A stretch of DNA of 64,000 nucleotides. Source: Adelphocoris suturalis. Taxonomy: Eukaryota > Arthropoda > Insecta > Hemiptera > Miridae. Position 1 is the stretch's first letter; every line of letters begins with the position of its first letter. The stretch spans positions 75,560,785 to 75,624,784 of the forward strand of contig CM061046.1 in NCBI GenBank assembly GCA_030762985.1, given 5' to 3'. Both the position numbers and the translations under genes were made by a program. The notes under the pieces were generated by a model, which was given only the letters and a program-made list of their open reading frames with translations, did not search any database and was not told the origin of the DNA. Positions 33,641-46,574 of the stretch are shown here, in pieces.

Positions 33641-34867
33641 TGATACCCCCTTTTCTAAGAAAAGTTAGGTAAATATAATCTGCGGAAAAGAAACATGGAA
33701 TGAATTTGAGAAAGTTGATAAAACCAAAGGCTTATCTTTATGGATATTTTAGAGTGTGCAATATATACCTACCTTCAATGTTAATATCTCTCCCGCTGGT
33801 TGTATCATTGTCCTTGATCACAATAGCTATTTCATTAACCAATGAGCATGGGTTCATGTTAAGTTGTATTTTGAATCTCTCTTTTAACCCCCAGTGTGCG
33901 GACCCTATGTTTGAGCGCTTTCGGGCGGACCATGTCTGTCAGACACCTAGTTCCAAAATCTCTCATATAGTGCAGGGTTTCCTGGAATTCGGTAACAGTG
34001 TGAACAGAAGACTGTTTAGTAGAATGTATTTATTCATTTTAAAATGTGTCGTACATTGAAACTTTGAAGCAAACAATAAAACTCTTGAATGAAAACATTA
34101 TAAAATATGCAGCTGTAATAGATACCAACCGACATTGCCAATTGTCGCGATTCAATGTAAAATAATTGATGGATATAATCTCTCTAATATAAGCACGAAC
34201 AAACTAGTTTATATCAGAAACAAGTTTTAGAAAATTTGAAACAATCAAATTGTAAAAAACAAAAAATGTAGTTATTTTTCCGGCATTGGATGCAAATTTT
34301 CAAATATCGTCCAAATCCTCCCAGTCAAAATCAGGAGACGCGTCGGTTTCACCATTAATGTGAACTGGTGGATTTACAATTTCATCATTTTCATCACATT
34401 CAGACTTGGATACATCATCAGAAGCAAAACTATCTTCTGAGTCAGAATTTTGCAATAGGAGGGATCTCATTCCTCTTCAAAATCAGGATCAGCTGTTGAA
34501 AACCTGTCCCCTACCCCCCTACCATCGCTAGTACTTGGTTCCTGGGACATTGTGGGAGATCACAGTGACTAAAAAAGTACTAAAATTACAACTAAAACGA
34601 TTCGACTAGGCGTATAGGGCGGACCATGTCTGAAGAACACTTACATTACTGTTGCTTATGATACTAACCACTCCCTATAGTTCAACAGGCTCCAAAGAGA
34701 AGGTATTAGGGCGGTGGGGTTCAGAAGCCACTCTAATGTTGCCAACTGACAAACATGAAATTTGGCACGTGTCTGACAGACACGGTCCACCCATTAAGGG
34801 TTAAGAATGTGACAAGTCTTGGAATTTTGCCGTCTTCAAATCTTTTGTAGTCTCCAGTTTGAATGAG
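33641..34867. other. No gene recognised
   Basis: AT-rich. Two related phrases, GGCGGACCATGTCTGTCAGAC (about 33925-33944) and GGCGGACCATGTCTGAAGAAC (about 34618-34638), suggest a diverged repeat pair. The open frame 33700-34059 has no recognisable domain. Confidence 0.4.
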
Positions 34868-34925
34868 AGTCTGTAGGGAAACCCCATTAATTAGATTGCA
34901 CCAATCAAACTAGGCTACTTTCCAG

Positions 34926-35297
34926 CAAGTGGAAGCATACGACAGAGAACTTTTGGCTTGCTATTTGTCAGTTAGAAATTTCAAACATTTTCTCGAAGGT
35001 ACAAATTTTACAATCTACACTGATCATAAACCATTAGTTTTTGCTTTCAAACAAAGAAATGAAAAAGCTACACCACGACAACAGAGACACTTACAGTATA
35101 TATCACAATTCAGTACCGACATTCAATACATCAAGGGTGAAGAAAACATTGTGGCTGATAATTTATCCAGGTTGGAAGCTATCACAGTCTTAGATTTTGA
35201 CAAAATAGCTGCCAGTCAAACAAATGACATTGAACTTGAAAATTTAAAGAAAAATGGCCAAACCTTGAAATTCAAAAGTTATTCATTACCGTCATGA
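34926..35297 (+). pseudogene. Ty3-type RNase H and connection domain remnant
   Basis: The frame reads VEAYDRELLACYLSVRNFKH, LEGTNFTIYTDHKPL and later GEENIVADNLSRL. These are the RNase H motifs of Ty3/Gypsy Pol: Y-D-x-E-L-L-A, TDHKPL with its catalytic aspartate, and N-x-x-A-D-x-L-S-R. The catalytic residues that precede this part are lost in the 5' deletion. The frame ends at 35297, before the integrase zinc finger. Confidence 0.85.
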
Positions 35298-35464
35298 AAA
35301 CAACTATGGTGCGACATATCAACAGAAAATATAAAACCATTCATTCCAAAAAGTTTTCGTTTCCAAATTTTTCAACAAATTCATAACATGGCTCATCCAG
35401 GCATCAAAAATACTGTGAAACAAATTGGACAGGTATGAATAAGGACATTAAACAGTGGACACAA

Positions 35465-35728
35465 AAAAACGGAAGTTAGTGAAAAACGTTGTCTATTTCC
35501 ACGAAAAATAAAGAGTTACACTGTTAAATCGATTTCGACGGTTAGGCCATCACAGTAACAAACAATAATTGTTTGTTAACAGTTATTGTTTGTTACTGAT
35601 GATGGCCTAACCGTCGAAATCGATTTAACATTGTAACTCTTTATTTTTCGTGGAAATAGACAACGTTTTTCACTAACTTCCGTTTTATAATGGGTTTCCA
35701 CAACTTCGTCGCGAGTGATTTAGTTCGT
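35465..35728. mobile_element. 264-bp palindromic insertion in integrase (Penelope-LTR-like)
   Basis: AGTGGACACAA occurs on both sides (35454-35464 and 35729-35739); removing the insert and one copy restores the integrase reading frame across WTQACIACQ. Inside, about 35466-35570 is the reverse complement of about 35582-35688 (shared word GTCTATTTCCACGAAAAATA). A 40-bp non-palindromic tail follows. An 11-bp duplication is too long for most cut-and-paste families, but variable-length duplications with inverted end copies are known for Penelope-like elements. A hammerhead-like core lies at 35592-35629. Confidence 0.7.
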
Positions 35729-35730
35729 AG

Positions 35731-36747
35731 TGGACACAAGCTTGCATCGCTTGTCAGAAAAACAAAGTTTCAAGACACACCAAGGCCCCATTAAGTTCAT
35801 TTCAAGAGCCAGACGAACGGTTCAGTTTTGTCCACATTGATATAGTGGGACCGTTACCACCTTCAGATGGATTCACGTACATACTGACTATGATTGACCG
35901 ATTCACCAACTGGATGGAAGCAATTCCCATTTCTAACATTACAGCCGAGACAGTAGCGAAAACATTTTACAATCACTGGATAACAAGATTTGGCGTACCT
36001 TCCAAATTATTATCAGATCGTGGAGCTCAATTTCAATCATTTTTATTCAAAAAATTAACAGAATTATGTGATTTCAAATTTCATCAAACAACTGCATGGC
36101 ATCCTCAAGCTAACGGAAAACTAGAACGACAACACAGAATGTTGAAAACAGCAATAAAGGCACACAATTCAATTAAGTGGACAGATTCATTGCCAACAGT
36201 TCTTCTTGGTCTTAGGGCAGGATTGCGAGAAGACATTAACAGCTCAATTGCCCACATGACCTACGGAAAATCCATAAAACTTCCTGGCGAATTTTTCGTT
36301 GAAAGCAAAATTCAGTCTGATCCCGAAACATTTGTTAACAAATTGCAAAAATGCATGAATTTGATAAAACCTGTTCCGATTCAAAATAAAACATCAAAAA
36401 CCGTATTTATCCACAAGAATCTGATACACTGTACTCACGTCTTCGTGAAAGTTGATAGAGTAAAAAAATCGCTCGAACCAACCTATGAAGGACCATTTAA
36501 AGTTTTGAAGAAAGAAGATAAATACTTTACACTACAAATAAAAAACAAAGAAAATAATGTCTCAATAGATAGATTGAAACCAGCATATCAGATACCACCA
36601 GAAGAAAGTGAACTAGCAACTGAAGAACCGAAAATTTCAAGAACAAGCGGAACATTCTCCAGGAAACTTAACAATTCGAAGAGAATGGAGAAGAACAAAA
36701 ACGTGCGATTTCGAAACCACGATTTAACCAAAGTTTATTTTTATTAA
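35731..36747 (+). pseudogene. Ty3-type integrase, C-terminal two thirds
   Basis: After the insert the frame resumes WTQACIACQKNK (second half of the zinc finger, C-x2-C). It continues through the D,D-35-E core: HIDIVGPLPPSDG, LSDRGAQFQSF and NGKLERQHRMLK give the three catalytic residues. The C-terminus has the GPF motif (EPTYEGPFKVLKK). The frame is open to 36747. The first half of the zinc finger is upstream of the palindrome and there is no RT, so the protein cannot be functional as it stands. Confidence 0.88.
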
Positions 36748-36775
36748 CCGGAGTCGTTCCTGGAGGGGGAGTAAA

Positions 36776-36933
36776 TGTAGGGAAACCCCATTAATTATTT
36801 TGTTAATTTCAAAATTATTTACATATGAAATGTTTAGTTGTCACGCATTATTAATAAACAGTTTAGTTGCAGAATTTCCAAAAAATAGTTTTTGTATTTG
36901 CTAATAATAATTTCTTCTTAAATTAGCATTACA
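36776..36933 (+). repeat. 3' LTR (158 bp) of the broken Ty3 element
   Basis: TGTAGGGAAACCCCATTAAT at the start and ATTAGCATTACA at the end (TG...CA). It includes AATAAA at 36852, a likely polyadenylation signal. The first 22 bp match the 5' LTR remnant at 34872-34893. Confidence 0.8.
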
Positions 36934-36937
36934 AGTC

Positions 36938-38030
36938 TCTCTGTCAAATTTCAACTTCCTAGGGTGAACAGCAGAGAATTTCGCCCACTCGATGGCGACT
37001 GATAGCGGTGAGGTGGTAATGGAAGTAGAGTGGAAGAGGGGGAATCCGATTAACCGGAAAAAGTCGCCCAGACTTAGTGCAGTTGGCGGGTTATACAACT
37101 CACTAAAAGTTGGTCTTATAAAGTACATCTAATCGGGGTTACGTGTTCAGCAATCGGATTGACAAACGTGTGTGTCCTTACATAACTTACATAGTACATT
37201 CCTTTACAGCTCGCACTTACCGCACGAATCATGAAAGAATTCGAAGTCTACACAAAATGAAAATTATCTCATCCTTCATGTGCCAGAGCGAATTGATTTA
37301 GGGAATACTAGGGAATACACATACAAGGTGGCTGAACGTTTATCCCCAGAGTCCGAAGGGTAAATGATCGGGTTTCGAGTAAATTTTTTTTTTAAATCTC
37401 TTTAATAATGAATGAAATACAATTACAACTTTACTTATGCTGCTTAACCTCAAAGCTTGTCTGCAGCGACCACACACAAAAATACAATTTTTCTCAACGT
37501 CTCATCAACCGAGATATCTTAAAAGCAAAATCATAAGTACAACACTTCTTTTACTATATCTAATAACAACTAATGAAATTAAATTAAAAACAAAATCAAA
37601 GCTAAAATTAAAATTAACCGCCAATAGAAAGAAAAAGAGAGAAAATACACTGCCAAGTAAATGGAACATGAGCTACCTCGTGACCTTCACAGTACGTCAT
37701 CATTAAATTCCAGAAAACTAGAAACGACACATCACGACACCGTAGCATCAGGGAATTAATAAGGTGGGAAATTGGAAGCTGAATGGTACATATAATAAAT
37801 GAAATTAATAAGGAAAATTTTGATTTTAATATGGGACCATCCAGGATGTAGTCCGCATGTTCCCTGAAAATTTCGTCTAAATCGGATCAAAACTGAAGGA
37901 GTTTTTAATTGATTTACAGGATTTCATTAATATTTTGATCTAAATTCATGATTAAAACATCCTTGGGGATATTTTTTGACAATATGGAATAGCAAATATT
38001 TAAAAAGGAGGAGAAAAAATTAAAAAATTA
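36938..38030. other. No gene recognised
   Basis: Starts with one unit of the 110-bp family (TCTCTGTCAAATTTCAACTT), the pre-insertion target of the Ty3 element. The open frame 37437-37706 is K/L/T-rich with no recognised domain. Confidence 0.4.
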
Positions 38031-38820
38031 ATTCCCGGCCGGGAATATTCCCTGCGAATAAATTCCCGGCATGATGGGCACAATCACTGGTAGTACCGTA
38101 AGATTCGTATGGCACCTCAAGGGACTCTACCGGGATCTTTGAACAAAATCCGATAAAATTTACTAAAGCTGTGACCGTAACAAAAACATCACTTTCGCGC
38201 ATGCGCCTAGCGTACCGCTGCTGATGATTGCGAAGAATGTGATACGGGACCTCAAGAAACCTTGCCCGCATCATCCCTGAAAATCTGACCGAAATCTGTT
38301 CACAATTGCCTGAGTTATGACCGAAACAAGAAAATTTTGTTTGCGCCTGCGCAGAGGCTACCGTTGATTCGATCATGACGGAACTGATAGGGGACCATGT
38401 AGAGCTATACCCGCACAATCCCTAAAAATTTGAAGAAAATCGCATCAAAATTGTGGAAATTACAGCTGTTGCAAGGACCGTAACAAGAATATTTCGTTCA
38501 CGCATGCGCAGAGCGTACCGCTAATGCAATTATGATGATTGTCTTATTGGATCTCAAGGGACCTTACCCACATCATCCCTGAAAATCTGACCGAAATCCG
38601 TTCAACATTGACCGAGTTATGACCGTCACAAGGAATTCACGTTAGCGCCTGCGCAGAAGCTACCGTTGATTCGATCATGATGAAGTTGATAGGGGACCAT
38701 TTAGAGCTCAACCCGCACGATCCCTGAAAATTTGGTTAAAATCGGATCAAAATTGTGGAAGTTATGGCTGTTACAAGGAAATGTGGACGGACAGGCAGAC
38801 AGACAGACAGACAGACACGG
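38031..38820 (-). repeat. Degenerate tandem repeat ending in a (CAGA)n tract
   Basis: Several diverged units share CATCATCCCTGAAAATCTGA, GTTATGACCG, GCGCATGCGC or GCGCCTGCGCAGA, and GGGACCATTTAGAGCTC. The block ends GGACGGACAGGCAGACAGAC with (CAGA)n to about 38818. The same ACGGACAGACAGAC ending occurs in many insect repeats. The minus-strand open frame 38020-38418 lies entirely in it and is not a gene. Confidence 0.65.
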
Positions 38821-41800
38821 AACCAAATTTGTTCAGGAGGCTCTGAAACGCAAAATGCGAGTGGAAATTTTGATTTTGGAGCAAAAATTTTTTTTTCATT
38901 TCGAAAGTGAAAACAAAGCTTCCGCTGCCTTGCAGTCTCGGAAGCAAAACAACAATGCAGCCTCCTGATGAATTAAATTACTCATGCTAACCACGACTCG
39001 TTAGAAATCAAAAGGTTCGGGGACATTATTACATTTAACGTTTAACATCCAGTCATTCTTTCTTCAACAGGTGGGCTCTTTCTTCAACAGGTGGATTCTG
39101 TTTAAGTACCTAACTAGAGTATAGAACTACACTTTCTCTAAATAAAACTACATTCATATGTGCAGTATGCAGATGGTTACAAGCTTCCGCTGCACGAAAT
39201 TTGGTCGATACAAACATAATGTAAAGAAATATTTGCTAATATTTATTTGTGGTTTGACACATCATAAATATTTATTATAGGTAGATAAAATTTAATCGAA
39301 GAATTTATTCTAAAATTATATTCCTCTTAAGAAAAAACCGCGCTACTTCATGGTTCATCTTCGCTCCAATGAGAACGAAATAAATACCGCAATTCTGGCT
39401 TCATTGTGTTCAGCGCTCAAAAATCTTCAAAATGAAGTCTCGCTCGGCTAAAAATTGGGAACAATTGTCCCTAGTACGCAATAAACCCCTTCCCCTCCCC
39501 CTCTCCTTAGGATAGTCGAATAACTTTGATATTGCTGTTCGTTTCATTATTAATATTACAGCTACTGTAGTTCAGATCCGCCACTTATGTAATTAGAGCT
39601 ACGGTGTTAACGTCGGGCTATTAGTTAATTAGAGCTACGGTATCAGATTAGGTTTAATGACCGACTATTGAAATATGAGGCTACGGTATTCAAGATTCGG
39701 CCAATTAGGGTTCTCGTCCAGTCAGGGCTAATTAGCACAGATATCCCACACTCGTTCAAACATTGCAATTTAGAGTCAGTTTCATTTCACATCATACGAA
39801 ACCACAACAGGAATGATACCACTGCAGTTGGCATTAGTATACTGATCAGTGATCAATCTTGAGTATCGAAAATCTCCTTTATCCGACATTCACGGCACAC
39901 TCATCTCTGACGGAGAATCTCTGAAAATTACTAACGTCCCACAGTATTTCCATCCTGGGGGTATTGGTGGAAAAAATTCCGTAACCACGAAAATGTATAG
40001 TAATGCATATTGCGGTTATATTACCCTATAATAATAACGGAAACTAATAGAAATTAGATAAATAAAGACAAAAATAATTTTGAGGTCTAATCGTTTCATT
40101 GATGAAGTTAACTGAAAATAATGATGTGATTTTGGTCTAATGGACGGTAATTTTGCATTGATCTTATTAAAACCCACGGAATATTCAATTTCAAGTTATA
40201 TTTACAACTAGGAAGGTATAAAGTACCGTATTACACTCGGCTTTTATGTTTCACTGCTATATTTAAATGAAAACTCACTGTTTCAAATTTTGCAAATTGA
40301 TTCCAAAAATCGAAGAAAATCAGTATTTGCAGTGATTTGCGGAATGAACGGGTTAAAAATTCAAACTCTACATTAAATTCTAGAGATAATCCTTTGAGTT
40401 TCGTGACTTGACAAACCGTTACGCATACATTTTTATTAAACTGACAACTACTTTATACCAATGGTTTTCAATATCCATTCTCTGATAAGAAGAGATAGAA
40501 ATTGAAAAGTAATATTCAAAACTTGAGAAAATCATTCGTTAAAACCTTCGGGAGAAATATGGTGGGCTTGGAGCTACCCAGAGAAGGTTATTCCAAGTAA
40601 ATATCATTGATTTGAGACCTTTATCTACCACCCTGGATGATCAAGACGGGTTTTTTGAAAACTTTTATTTTGACTTTTTGGTTTATTATCTTCAATAATG
40701 AACCTTTGTAATCGACCAAGAAAAACCTAAGGGCTGAAATATTCAAAAATCGAGATCTTGCAATCTTTCTGTGTAACAGCAATGATGTTTTAAGTTTCAT
40801 TTATAGGTAACCGCCCAAAGAATCAAACCGAACCATCCCGGGATAAGGATAGAAACCAAATATTGATAGTTCAATCGAAGATTGCAGTTCATTGTTTGGT
40901 CTATATGTAAATGGGACTATCCAATTCCGGACCGTAAATGTGACATAAAACTTCTGACTGTGATTCGATATTTAAACTTTCGCTCAATTCACGGCTACAA
41001 AGTTGTTCTTTTCTTATCTAATGTAGTTATCGAGGAGGTCGTGAAATTCCGCTCTTCGTGTTTCAATAAACAGTTCCAATTGGCATTATCCCAACTCAAT
41101 AATAATGTTCTTGCCCGACTTGAAAGCATTAATTTTTTGACAGGAGACTCTCGACTGTTATTTCAGTAACATCATTATTATAGATTATCTTAGCCGTTCT
41201 ATGGGGTAACTGCTCGGAGCTAGAACCCGCGTCGCAATAAAAAGTTTGAGCGGCACTTTTTGTCAAGGTTACATCTCTACGTACAGATATGAATGGGTGC
41301 ATCTCACTCACTCACTCACTGCTCGGGGTTTCCATTGGAAAAGAGTTTCAGGAACCATAATCGGCTTATATTATATTCTCTATATCAGTGGCGTAGCCAA
41401 GTCATTTCTCAAGGACTACATTCTATTTTATAGTTTTAGTATTTATTTCTATAAACTGTCAAACGTTCAGATAAGTAGATATTCAATGGTTTTTCGTAAT
41501 GATTTGAAATCACGTACGCTTTCATATTCACAAACTTACCTATGGATTATCAAAGCCTACCTAATACTAGGTATTTAGAAAAAATATTATCCAATTAACT
41601 AATAATCAGAACGTTGAAACCTACCATAAATACGAATACCTACGGATGAACTGAGGACCACTAGATTTACATAGGTACTGTTATACTAGACTTTCTGCCT
41701 GCAAAATCATATATTTATGTATGAGGTCGTTTCTCACTTACAGGTTTATCAATAATAAATTGTTAACTACTTGTTAATCTGGACAATATCACACAATAAA

Positions 41801-42630
41801 TTGTATTGTATAAGTACGTGGAAAAAAATTGGGGCATGAAACCAAGAACGACAAACAACAAAATGTAAACAAAATAGACTCATACCAGCTATATGCTAGG
41901 TTAGAATAAAAATACCTACTGCTACAATAGATTATTTAAATCTTTTTTATTGAACTAATTCAATCACCACAGAAAACTTCATTTTTTTTCTTTTACGAGT
42001 ATTTTAACTGCGATTTAATTCGTCATCGATATAAATTGATTAGCATCGAATTGGTTATTTTAATTATGTGCTTTTCCCATTGAAGGCCTCATCGATCTCG
42101 ACTCTTAAATAGCGCACGGAAGAGACCTACTGGATTCCTGGGCAGGAGCACATTGCGCTGCCTGTGCAATCCGCGGAGGGTGCCAATTTTAAGGTGCCAA
42201 TGTGGGAATATCCGTTACTATTTGAGAGAAGGTGACAAAATTGGTCTTGGATGAATTCAGTTTCTTGACCATCTTTGTGAGAAAGTTGTTAGATTTCTTG
42301 AGACATGACTCAGCCTTTCCAACTGCCTGTAGTGTAACATCCTTAACTTTAGCATGTTCATGTTAAAATTCATCATTCAAACTGCCCGTTCCACACGACC
42401 ACGAGCGGTCTACGCGACTACGTTCGTTAAAATCGGAACATGGTTGTTTATCACATTTTCCAGTTGAGTTGATATTGAACTGGGAAAGATACAGATCTAT
42501 CCGTATGGTACATAAGTATACAGAAAAGAAATACATGTGTGAAATATTTTGTAGCGCAGGTATTATGTTTAGTCTCAACGATCAAAGTGGTACTGAGCAC
42601 TGAGAGGCGTCGATGTAGAGCAGCAGACCA
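38821..42630. other. No gene recognised
   Basis: AT-rich. Local repeats: TCTTTCTTCAACAGGTGG twice near 39060-39090, and AATTAGAGCTACGGT-like words at 39590-39690. The open frames at 40882-41169 and 41246-41578 lack known motifs and exon signals that I trust. Confidence 0.4.
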
Positions 42631-44483
42631 GGGGCCTATTTCATGAAGCAACAAGTGACAAGTTACTAGCGGATTTTATGTACAAATTGTAAAAACGCTG
42701 CAAATTATTTCACAAAGGTTTATTGTTTTTTCAATTGAGTTTGATCGTAGTTTTAGTTGGCTTGCGTACGTCATAAGGCCCGTCCAGACTCCTCGGCGTG
42801 TCCTATTTCGAGTTGCCACAACCTATACTTCTATAATTATATACGCATGTTTATATTTCTCGATTTGAGCTCCTATCTATTCAAATAGTTATTGCCTTAA
42901 TAATATCATTATCTAAGTACGTACGAAAAGTCGAGAAGATATATTATTGAATATGCGTAGGAAAAGCATTGGTATTAACACACAAATATGACCTAGAAAA
43001 AAACATATATTCATGCCTCGAAGGAACGCTGTACCCACCTCATGGTGCCGCGGTGTATTATATGGGTATAACACGTAAAAGTAATAAATATCCATTCTCC
43101 TACACCCCTCTGCTACGCCCCTGGTCACTCCAGCCACCACAAGTTGCCGCGGCGCCTCCTCTCACTCCACCCCCCGCTCACCCCCCTCACCACCCACCGT
43201 GACCCCCTGCCAAGCGTGCCAGGCGTGCGTCTAACACTCAAAGCCTCGAAAAAGACACTTTTTCGCCCGTTTTTGGCCCATAGCATCTATGCGAGTAAAG
43301 CGATCGGGATGGTTAAACGTTAGGACCAACTAGACCCCAAATGGAGTCTATGTGCGAAAGAACGGGTTTTTAAAGTAAATTCTTAGGCCTTTTATGGCCC
43401 GGACGGCGAACGGCGGACGGACATTTCAAATTTGGATTCTACGCACCTTGAAACGTAAAGTGACAAAGTTTGAGGGGGGGTTATAAAAATTTTTTGCTAC
43501 ACGATCACATAGGCTTATTATTGGAAATAATAAACCAAAAATGAGTGGGCAAGCGTTTCATAAATGTACAAGTGTAGGCTTGTAATGCACTGTGAAAATT
43601 AACAAGTGTACAGGCGAATTTGGACAAGGTACAAGTGTTTCCCCATCATTTTGAACAAGTCACTGTTTTACAGTTGTAAGAAATGGCCGATTTTTAACCT
43701 ACGTCCATTCACCTGTAAACTTGTTATTTTCCAGCATTGTGAGTTGACCATTTTTCGGTGTTTAGTATGTGGGAATCATCTTCTGCTGAAGAAAACATAC
43801 AAGAAAGAAGCATTCAGCGTAGAAGACGCCCAAGTTTTTTTCTGACACGAATGAACGCTCATTTCGTAGGTATTTTTGAGTTTAACGAGAGATTTAAGAT
43901 GTCTTCCGAGACCCTTGAAAGATTCAAATGGTGCGCGACCCTGTGCAATTTTTCCTGATTGGGTATTGAGAATGTCCCCATCATTGAAGAACAAAGTGAA
44001 GTGTGAAGATCATCTCAAAGTTACAGATGACATTCCTAACCAGCAGCATTAAGACTTGATGAATTGATTAATCATTCCCGCCGAATGAAGGAGAAAAATC
44101 CGATTATGCCAACCATAAGAATAAGTTGAAATCAAATACACACTTTCTCCACTTTTCAGTTTAGAATTTGTCTGTCTTCCAATCATCACACCTTGTCATG
44201 TACGATAACATCCTATCGTGTACTCAGTGTACACAGTTTTATATTATGATTCGCTGACAAAACTTCAATTTCGGCATCCCGCTTGACGTTGTTCATTTCA
44301 TTTGTCCCCACACGCCAATTTTATTTTCAGCTATACTTGAAAACTGAGCTTCTACAACTGTAACTTTTCTACACTTGTACTCTTTGTTTTGGCGAAACAC
44401 TTGTTCTAGTTTACCGTGCATTACAAGTACCTTTACTTGTTAACTTGTACACTTGTAACTTGTTGTTTTATGAAATAGGCTCC
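42631..44483. mobile_element. TIR element rich in ACAAGT words, carrying a nested repeat
   Basis: Left end GGGGCCTATTTCATGAAGCA and reversed right end GGAGCCTATTTCATAAAACA are inverted repeats, followed on both sides by ACAAGT/ACTTGT-rich sequence. A nested copy of the 430-bp dispersed repeat lies at about 43150-43545. The open frame 43606-43845 is within the element and matches nothing I know. No clear target duplication was found. Confidence 0.6.
43150..43545 (+). repeat. Dispersed repeat copy 2 (family of 33172-33640)
   Basis: CACCGTGACCCCCTGCCAAG through TTTGAGGGGGGGTTATAAAA and CACATAGGCTTATTATTGGA. It is close to copy 1 apart from the short G run and a few substitutions. Confidence 0.85.
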
Positions 44484-44805
44484 TGCACATACACTTGGAA
44501 ATCCAAACTTCCAAATTTCAATCAATCTTGAAATATTATTATAATTTTGTAATTAATAATCTAAAGTACGATATTAACTTTGAGGATGAAAAAGAATGCG
44601 TAATTCCGTTTGTAAACGGCTTGGTTGTACGTGAAAATCATAAGAAAATTTCTAATGGGAATTCCAGGTAATCTTCAGATTTGAAGAAATCACTGGAAAG
44701 TTTAAAGTGTTTGTTATGAGCCTATTAAGTTTTAAAGAAATGCTTGCATACGAGTCTGCAACACATTGGGACATTTTCATGTGTGTTTTCTTATTGTATT
44801 TATTA

Positions 44806-45210
44806 CTAGGCAGATCTCACCCGTGCATTGCACGGCGGGGCGTACAGATCAATTAAATGGGCCATAAGAGAAACCGCCCACCCGTGGGTACTTAATTGAA
44901 TTCGCGATCAGGTTGACTCATTGTCAACACGACACCCGTGGGTACTTTATTGAATTCAAGCCAGGCTACATCACCTACCCCCCTGCAGACTCGTATGCAA
45001 GCTCTAAGAGCCACTCAGCTGATCCGGACCCTGGGCATGGTCACGTAAATGTGCTAAAGAAACTACATACGAAATTACAGCTTCCTAGAGTGTAAAACAT
45101 AGAAATTAGCTTCAAGAGCCACTCATCTGATCCGGACCCTGGGCATCGTCAAGTAAATTTCCTAAAGAGGCTACATAAGAAATTACAGCTTCCTAGAGTG
45201 TAAAGATAGA
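44806..45210 (-). mobile_element. Helitron-like element, 3' end on the minus strand
   Basis: Read on the minus strand, the element ends CCGTGCAATGCACGG (hairpin), about 11 nt, then CTAG (44806-44809), followed by T. The interior has two tandem pairs: CACCCGTGGGTACTT...ATTGAATTC (44890-44960) and an about 95-bp unit starting AGAGCCACTCA(G/T)CTGATCCG (about 45007 and 45115). The 5' end was not located; the right boundary is approximate. Confidence 0.5.
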
Positions 45211-46574
45211 AATTACCTATTAAAATGATTTAACCACCGCTTCACAATATTTGGATCACCTGCTATGAATCAAATCATCGAAACACCAGCTCAATGAAAT
45301 CATCAGAAATTAACAAGCGGTTGCAATCATGTTCACAATATCAATTATTGAGAATGATCACCTGTGTGTAAACAATTATTCATATAACCATGCTCATAAC
45401 TCAGCTTGTTGGCCAAGCACTTCGCAGTAGTTAACATAATATGGTTGGATAAATCAAGAGCTTTCGAACGAATGGTCAACGAATTTTGTGGGATGAAAAA
45501 CGACGAAGTACCATTTCCCTAGCAACGACTCGGTTGTAAGCGGAAATCATCAGAAAACCAACCGTAACGTTACGTGACAGTTTTTTGTGCAATGTGCCAG
45601 GGCAAAGACATGAAAATGTCAAAACCAACTGTATCAACTAGGAAGTTACGGGAGTGTATCCATTCAATACAGCATGAAAAAATCCTTGATTTTGCAGAGA
45701 AACCCAACAATTTACAGGTTCCTATGAACACGTAAGAGCACTAAAGATCAGTAAAACACCGTTGTAAAGCAGATACTCAGTGGAATTTTTTCAAAATCGT
45801 AGTGCCTCCCGGAATTTTGACGAGTTTTAGTTCGTGCAATAATGGAAAAAAAGTATTATGTATTGCGTAAAAATTACTGTTCAGCCTCTTTTATGACTAG
45901 AAAAAGAAAAAAAAAAAGATAAAATCACCAGACTGTTGAAGTATTTAACGCTCTTTCTAACGGTGTAGATAAGTGTTATAACTTGGAACCCTCAGTTAGG
46001 AAACGGTTGCAAATCATAAATCATTTTATATTCGGATTTGAGAACAAACGATATGATGAACTGAGTTACGATATTGTAAAGGATCAGGTGGTTGCTTGGG
46101 AACACCACTAATAACATTGGAAGCGTCGTATAATAATTCTGAGTTAGATGTTGAAATTATAAAATCTCCCCCCCCCCCCTTTAATTCTGAAAGCATTGTA
46201 AAAATATTATAGTCATGTAACACGCAAAAAGCAAGTAAAAATTTTATCATTTAATAATGATTAACAGGACGTTTCCATTTGTTTTCGTCACGTCACGGTG
46301 GGGTTTTCTATTGATTTTCACGTACAACCAATGCGTTACTAGGGAAGTGTAACTTCCTTAGTTTTCATAGCAGGAAAATCGTTAGCCACTTTTTGGAATG
46401 CTCTCATTTTATCACAGCATCTCATAATCCCTAAGCCTCTGTAGTGTCAAGGAAAGCTGATTTATTGCACTCAGTTATAAACTAATATTGCTAAGTAACC
46501 ATAATGAACTAATAATGTGTAAAATTAATCATTATTAAATGATCTGACTGTAGAACCGTAGGTCTACCGTCCGT
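45211..46574. other. No gene recognised; diverged repeat shared with 48700-48880
   Basis: CAAGAGCTTTCGAACGAATGG, GACGAAGTAC...CCTAGCAACG and GCAAAGACATGAAAATGTC (about 45458-45625) recur in order near 48714-48885. A C run at about 46169-46178 lies in an otherwise AT-rich stretch. Confidence 0.45.

Larger units (their letters stand above)
34868..36937 (+). mobile_element. Broken Ty3/mdg-type LTR retrotransposon, internal deletion and insertion
   Basis: AGTC flanks both ends (34868-34871, 36934-36937), a 4-bp target duplication. The 3' LTR is complete (36776-36933, 158 bp, TGTAGGGAAACC...TTACA). Of the 5' LTR only the first 22 bp remain (34872-34893), fused directly to RNase H coding. Everything from the 5' LTR through PBS, gag, protease and most of RT is deleted. 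A 264-bp palindromic insert (35465-35728) then splits the integrase. A purine tract GGAGGGGGAG precedes the 3' LTR. Confidence 0.85.

Noticed and set aside
38020..38418. 132-codon minus-strand frame
   Set aside because: Located inside a degenerate tandem repeat block; composition and position explained by the repeat.
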